Assembly: GCA_964352425.1 (NCBI GenBank)
Contig: CAYGRZ010000038.1
Span: 1-14,794 of the forward strand
DNA length: 14,794 nt
Origin: JAMWCX01 sp964352425
GTDB lineage: Bacteria > Omnitrophota > Gorgyraeia > 2-01-FULL-45-10
Direction of reading: 5' to 3'
The notes under the pieces were generated by a model that searched no databases, had not been told where the DNA came from, and saw nothing but the letters and a program-made list of their open reading frames with translations. Shown here one piece after another: positions 13,903 to 14,794 of this stretch (position 1 is the first letter of the stretch; every line of letters begins with the position of its first letter). A program made the translations under genes and the position numbers.

Positions 13903-13929
13903 TTAGCACTCGGCCAAATTGAGTGCTAA
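13903..13929. promoter_or_regulatory. CIRCE operator (HrcA binding site)
   Basis: TTAGCACTC (13903-13911), a 9-nt spacer, and GAGTGCTAA (13921-13929) form a perfect CIRCE element. CIRCE is the operator of the HrcA repressor that controls groESL and dnaK operons. It starts at or just after the predicted transcription start, so bound HrcA would block initiation or early elongation and the element is also in the mRNA leader. The hrcA gene is not in the window. Confidence 0.97.
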
Positions 13930-13937
13930 TAACAGCT

Positions 13938-13965
13938 ATTATACGGGTTCATGGAATATTGTCAA
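13938..13965 (-). promoter_or_regulatory. Consensus sigma-70 promoter of groESL
   Basis: Perfect TTGACA (13965-13960) and perfect TATAAT (13943-13938) are spaced 16 nt apart on the minus strand. The start point is expected near 13931, adjoining the CIRCE. This is the architecture of a strong vegetative promoter held down by HrcA rather than one needing a heat-shock sigma factor. Confidence 0.93.
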
Positions 13966-13992
13966 GAATTTTTATGAATTTTTATGAATTTT
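13966..13992. promoter_or_regulatory. Phased A-tracts / UP-like element upstream of groESL -35
   Basis: GAATTTTTAT is repeated at 13966-13975 and 13976-13985, and a third partial copy GAATTTT starts at 13986. On the minus strand this gives A-tracts every 10 bp immediately upstream of the -35. Such phasing bends DNA and matches where the RNA polymerase alpha C-terminal domains bind. Confidence 0.7.
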
Positions 13993-14025
13993 CCATCTGG
14001 CGGGCTATTAGTTCTGTGGCGCGCA

Positions 14026-14379
14026 TTACCTGACTAAACGAATATTCTGCCTCCGAATATCCTCTTCTATATTCGGATTTTCTTTAAGCTCTTTATAGAT
14101 CCGTTCTCTGATCCATTTTCTCAACAAGCTCTGATAGTGATCCCCGTGTTTTTTTGCAATGATCTTAGCCAGATATATCAGGCTGAGTTCTACCCGCAAC
14201 GTGAGCAGCCGCTTCTTCTCCTTATGCTCTTTGGCCGCGTCCTTGAGCAAAGAGAGGGCAAAATGAAAAGGCTTGTCCGTTTCCTCGACTTCATCCGGAT
14301 AGTCAATGGGGCTGTGTTTACTCCAGAAAAGCGCCTCTTCTTTTTCGGACTTAAACTGCGGCATTTTCTTCTTCATCAC
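14026..14379 (-). CDS. CopG/ribbon-helix-helix antitoxin of a BrnT-like toxin-antitoxin pair
   Basis: The 117-aa protein has the N-terminal MPQFKSEKEEALFW motif typical of CopG-type antitoxins paired with BrnT-like toxins. A charged linker follows. The C-terminal ribbon-helix-helix is at about 56-97, with strand LLTLRVE, then two helices including YQSLLRKWIRERI. It would neutralise the upstream toxin and repress the shared promoter through a palindrome. The gene starts at a GTG that overlaps the toxin stop by one base. The next codon is ATG, and AGAAGG 5 to 8 nt upstream serves either start. It is longer than typical members (about 80-100 aa) because of the linker. No terminator is seen before the groESL promoter about 60 bp away. 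Confidence 0.82.
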   Translation of the reverse strand: MMKKKMPQFKSEKEEALFWSKHSPIDYPDEVEETDKPFHFALSLLKDAAKEHKEKKRLLTLRVELSLIYLAKIIAKKHGDHYQSLLRKWIRERIYKELKENPNIEEDIRRQNIRLVR

Positions 14380-14654
14380 TATCGCCTTCTCTCTTTATAA
14401 TATGCCTTTTCCTTTTTACTCATGCCTCTTGCCATGATCACCCGTATGGTTCCTGCCCCTTTAGCGGCACATACGATAAATAAATATCTCCCGTCTTCAG
14501 TAACACCGTATGCATAGTACCTGCCGTCCCTTCCGCGCAAATAGACAGGTTTATCGAACAATATCGACTCTTCAACTTCATAATCCCTGATACCGTGGCG
14601 ACTGATATGCTCTATATTGCTGTCATCCCATTCGAAGCTGTCGATGTATATCAA
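14379..14654 (-). CDS. BrnT-like ribonuclease toxin
   Basis: The product resembles BrnT toxins, RelE-fold ribonucleases that stop growth when freed from their antitoxin. Visible family features are FEWD near the N-terminus, a HISRHGI segment, the central RYYAYGVTEDGRYL strands, and the C-terminal RVIMARGMSKKEKAYY. I place the start at TTG 14654 (91 aa). The frame is open to another TTG at 14684, but that codon lies between the -35 and -10 of the promoter and cannot be in the mRNA. FEWD falls at residue 6, as in related toxins. The ribosome-binding site for TTG 14654 is weak. Toxin-first gene order agrees with brnTA. The gene appears intact. Confidence 0.8.
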   Translation of the reverse strand: MIYIDSFEWDDSNIEHISRHGIRDYEVEESILFDKPVYLRGRDGRYYAYGVTEDGRYLFIVCAAKGAGTIRVIMARGMSKKEKAYYKERRR

Positions 14655-14675
14655 GGCCTGGATCCATCCTTTTAA

Positions 14676-14704
14676 AGTATACAATAATGTAGTTACATTG
14701 TCAA
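14676..14704 (-). promoter_or_regulatory. Promoter of the toxin-antitoxin operon
   Basis: The minus strand has TTGACA (14704-14699), a 17-nt spacer, and TATACT (14681-14676). The predicted start is near 14669, leaving a leader of only about 15 nt before TTG 14654. This promoter shows that the upstream in-frame TTG at 14684 is not translated. Confidence 0.82.
14686..14699. promoter_or_regulatory. Palindromic operator of the toxin-antitoxin operon
   Basis: AATGTA, two bases, TACATT is a perfect inverted repeat lying between -35 and -10. Flanking ACAAT and ATTGT extend it imperfectly. Position and form fit a ribbon-helix-helix autorepressor site for the CopG-type antitoxin. Confidence 0.65.
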
Positions 14705-14769
14705 TACACTTGATTAACTATTGTGCATTCCTGAATAACTGTAACAGCTCAGTTTCAGAACCACCACGT

Positions 14770-14794
14770 CGTCATTACGAGGAGCCCTTTGTTA
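14770..14794. repeat. Start of a CGTCATTACGAGGAGC-type dispersed repeat (cut by window edge)
   Basis: CGTCATTACGAGGAGC at 14770-14785 matches the beginning of a dispersed intergenic repeat often written CGTCATTGCGAGGAGC in environmental genomes. The remainder lies outside the window, so the palindromic partner cannot be seen. No coding sequence is seen in 14705-14794. Confidence 0.45.

Noticed and set aside
13982..14026. 14-codon frame (MRATELIARQMENS) starting in TAATG overlap with the antitoxin stop
   Set aside because: Coupling geometry is attractive, but the peptide is very short, has no homology I know, and its end lies in the A-tract region of the groESL promoter. Chance is more likely.
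1..14794. tRNA, rRNA, tmRNA, RNase P or SRP RNA genes
   Set aside because: Scanning both strands of the gaps by eye showed no cloverleaf with TTCGA T-loop and no signature core sequences of these RNAs.

Overview
The window reads as a chromosomal housekeeping segment from a bacterium. Every convincing gene is on the minus strand, so transcription runs from high to low coordinates. Coding DNA is moderately GC-rich and densely packed. Short genes are translationally coupled through TAATG, ATGA and ATGCTGA overlaps. Several features suggest an uncultivated, environmental lineage of the Omnitrophota/PVC kind: a GuaB3-type IMP dehydrogenase homologue, a non-discriminating-type AspRS, an eukaryote-type single-chain GlyRS start, a DgkA-PAP2 fusion, and many dispersed palindromic repeats. 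That placement is inference from gene content and style, not from a marker tree.

Layout from high to low coordinates. (1) 14654-14026 is a BrnT-like toxin and CopG/RHH antitoxin operon with a near-consensus promoter and a palindromic operator between -35 and -10. (2) 13965-11639 is groES-groEL, driven by a consensus promoter with phased A-tracts upstream and a perfect CIRCE operator at the start point, closed by an intrinsic terminator. (3) 11583-10322 is guaB3 with its own consensus promoter. (4) 10215-6769 is dnaE, the replicative polymerase, with an apparently intact PHP exonuclease site. (5) 6558-2458 holds an uncharacterised helical protein, an HU-family protein, hisS, aspS and a small lipoprotein. 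(6) 2384-497 holds ybeY, a DgkA-PAP2 fusion and recO, overlapping one another. (7) 73-1 is the first 24 codons of a glycyl-tRNA synthetase.

Functionally the block combines translation (three aminoacyl-tRNA synthetases, the rRNA maturation factor YbeY), replication and repair (DnaE, HU, RecO), purine balance (GuaB3), envelope lipid-carrier recycling (DgkA-PAP2) and protein folding (GroESL). H31 and G83 in AspRS predict that Asn-tRNA is made by amidation of Asp-tRNA(Asn).

The most unusual feature lies between the genes. Almost every gap above about 40 bp is filled, often within a few bases of the flanking start or stop codon, by a different family of short palindromic repeats: paired GATTACACAGATT units on a 20-bp period, AGTCNNN/GACTNNN heptamer arrays, AGGGTNN(N) arrays, TCCTGAG...TCGAAGGA hairpins, CCGCC...GGCGG hairpins and others. 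In three genes (ybeY, the 152-aa gene, dnaE) a repeat sits where a Shine-Dalgarno sequence would be expected. The only gap over 300 bp, 74-496, has no convincing gene but holds a 143-nt rod-like inverted repeat that may be a mobile repeat or a structured RNA.
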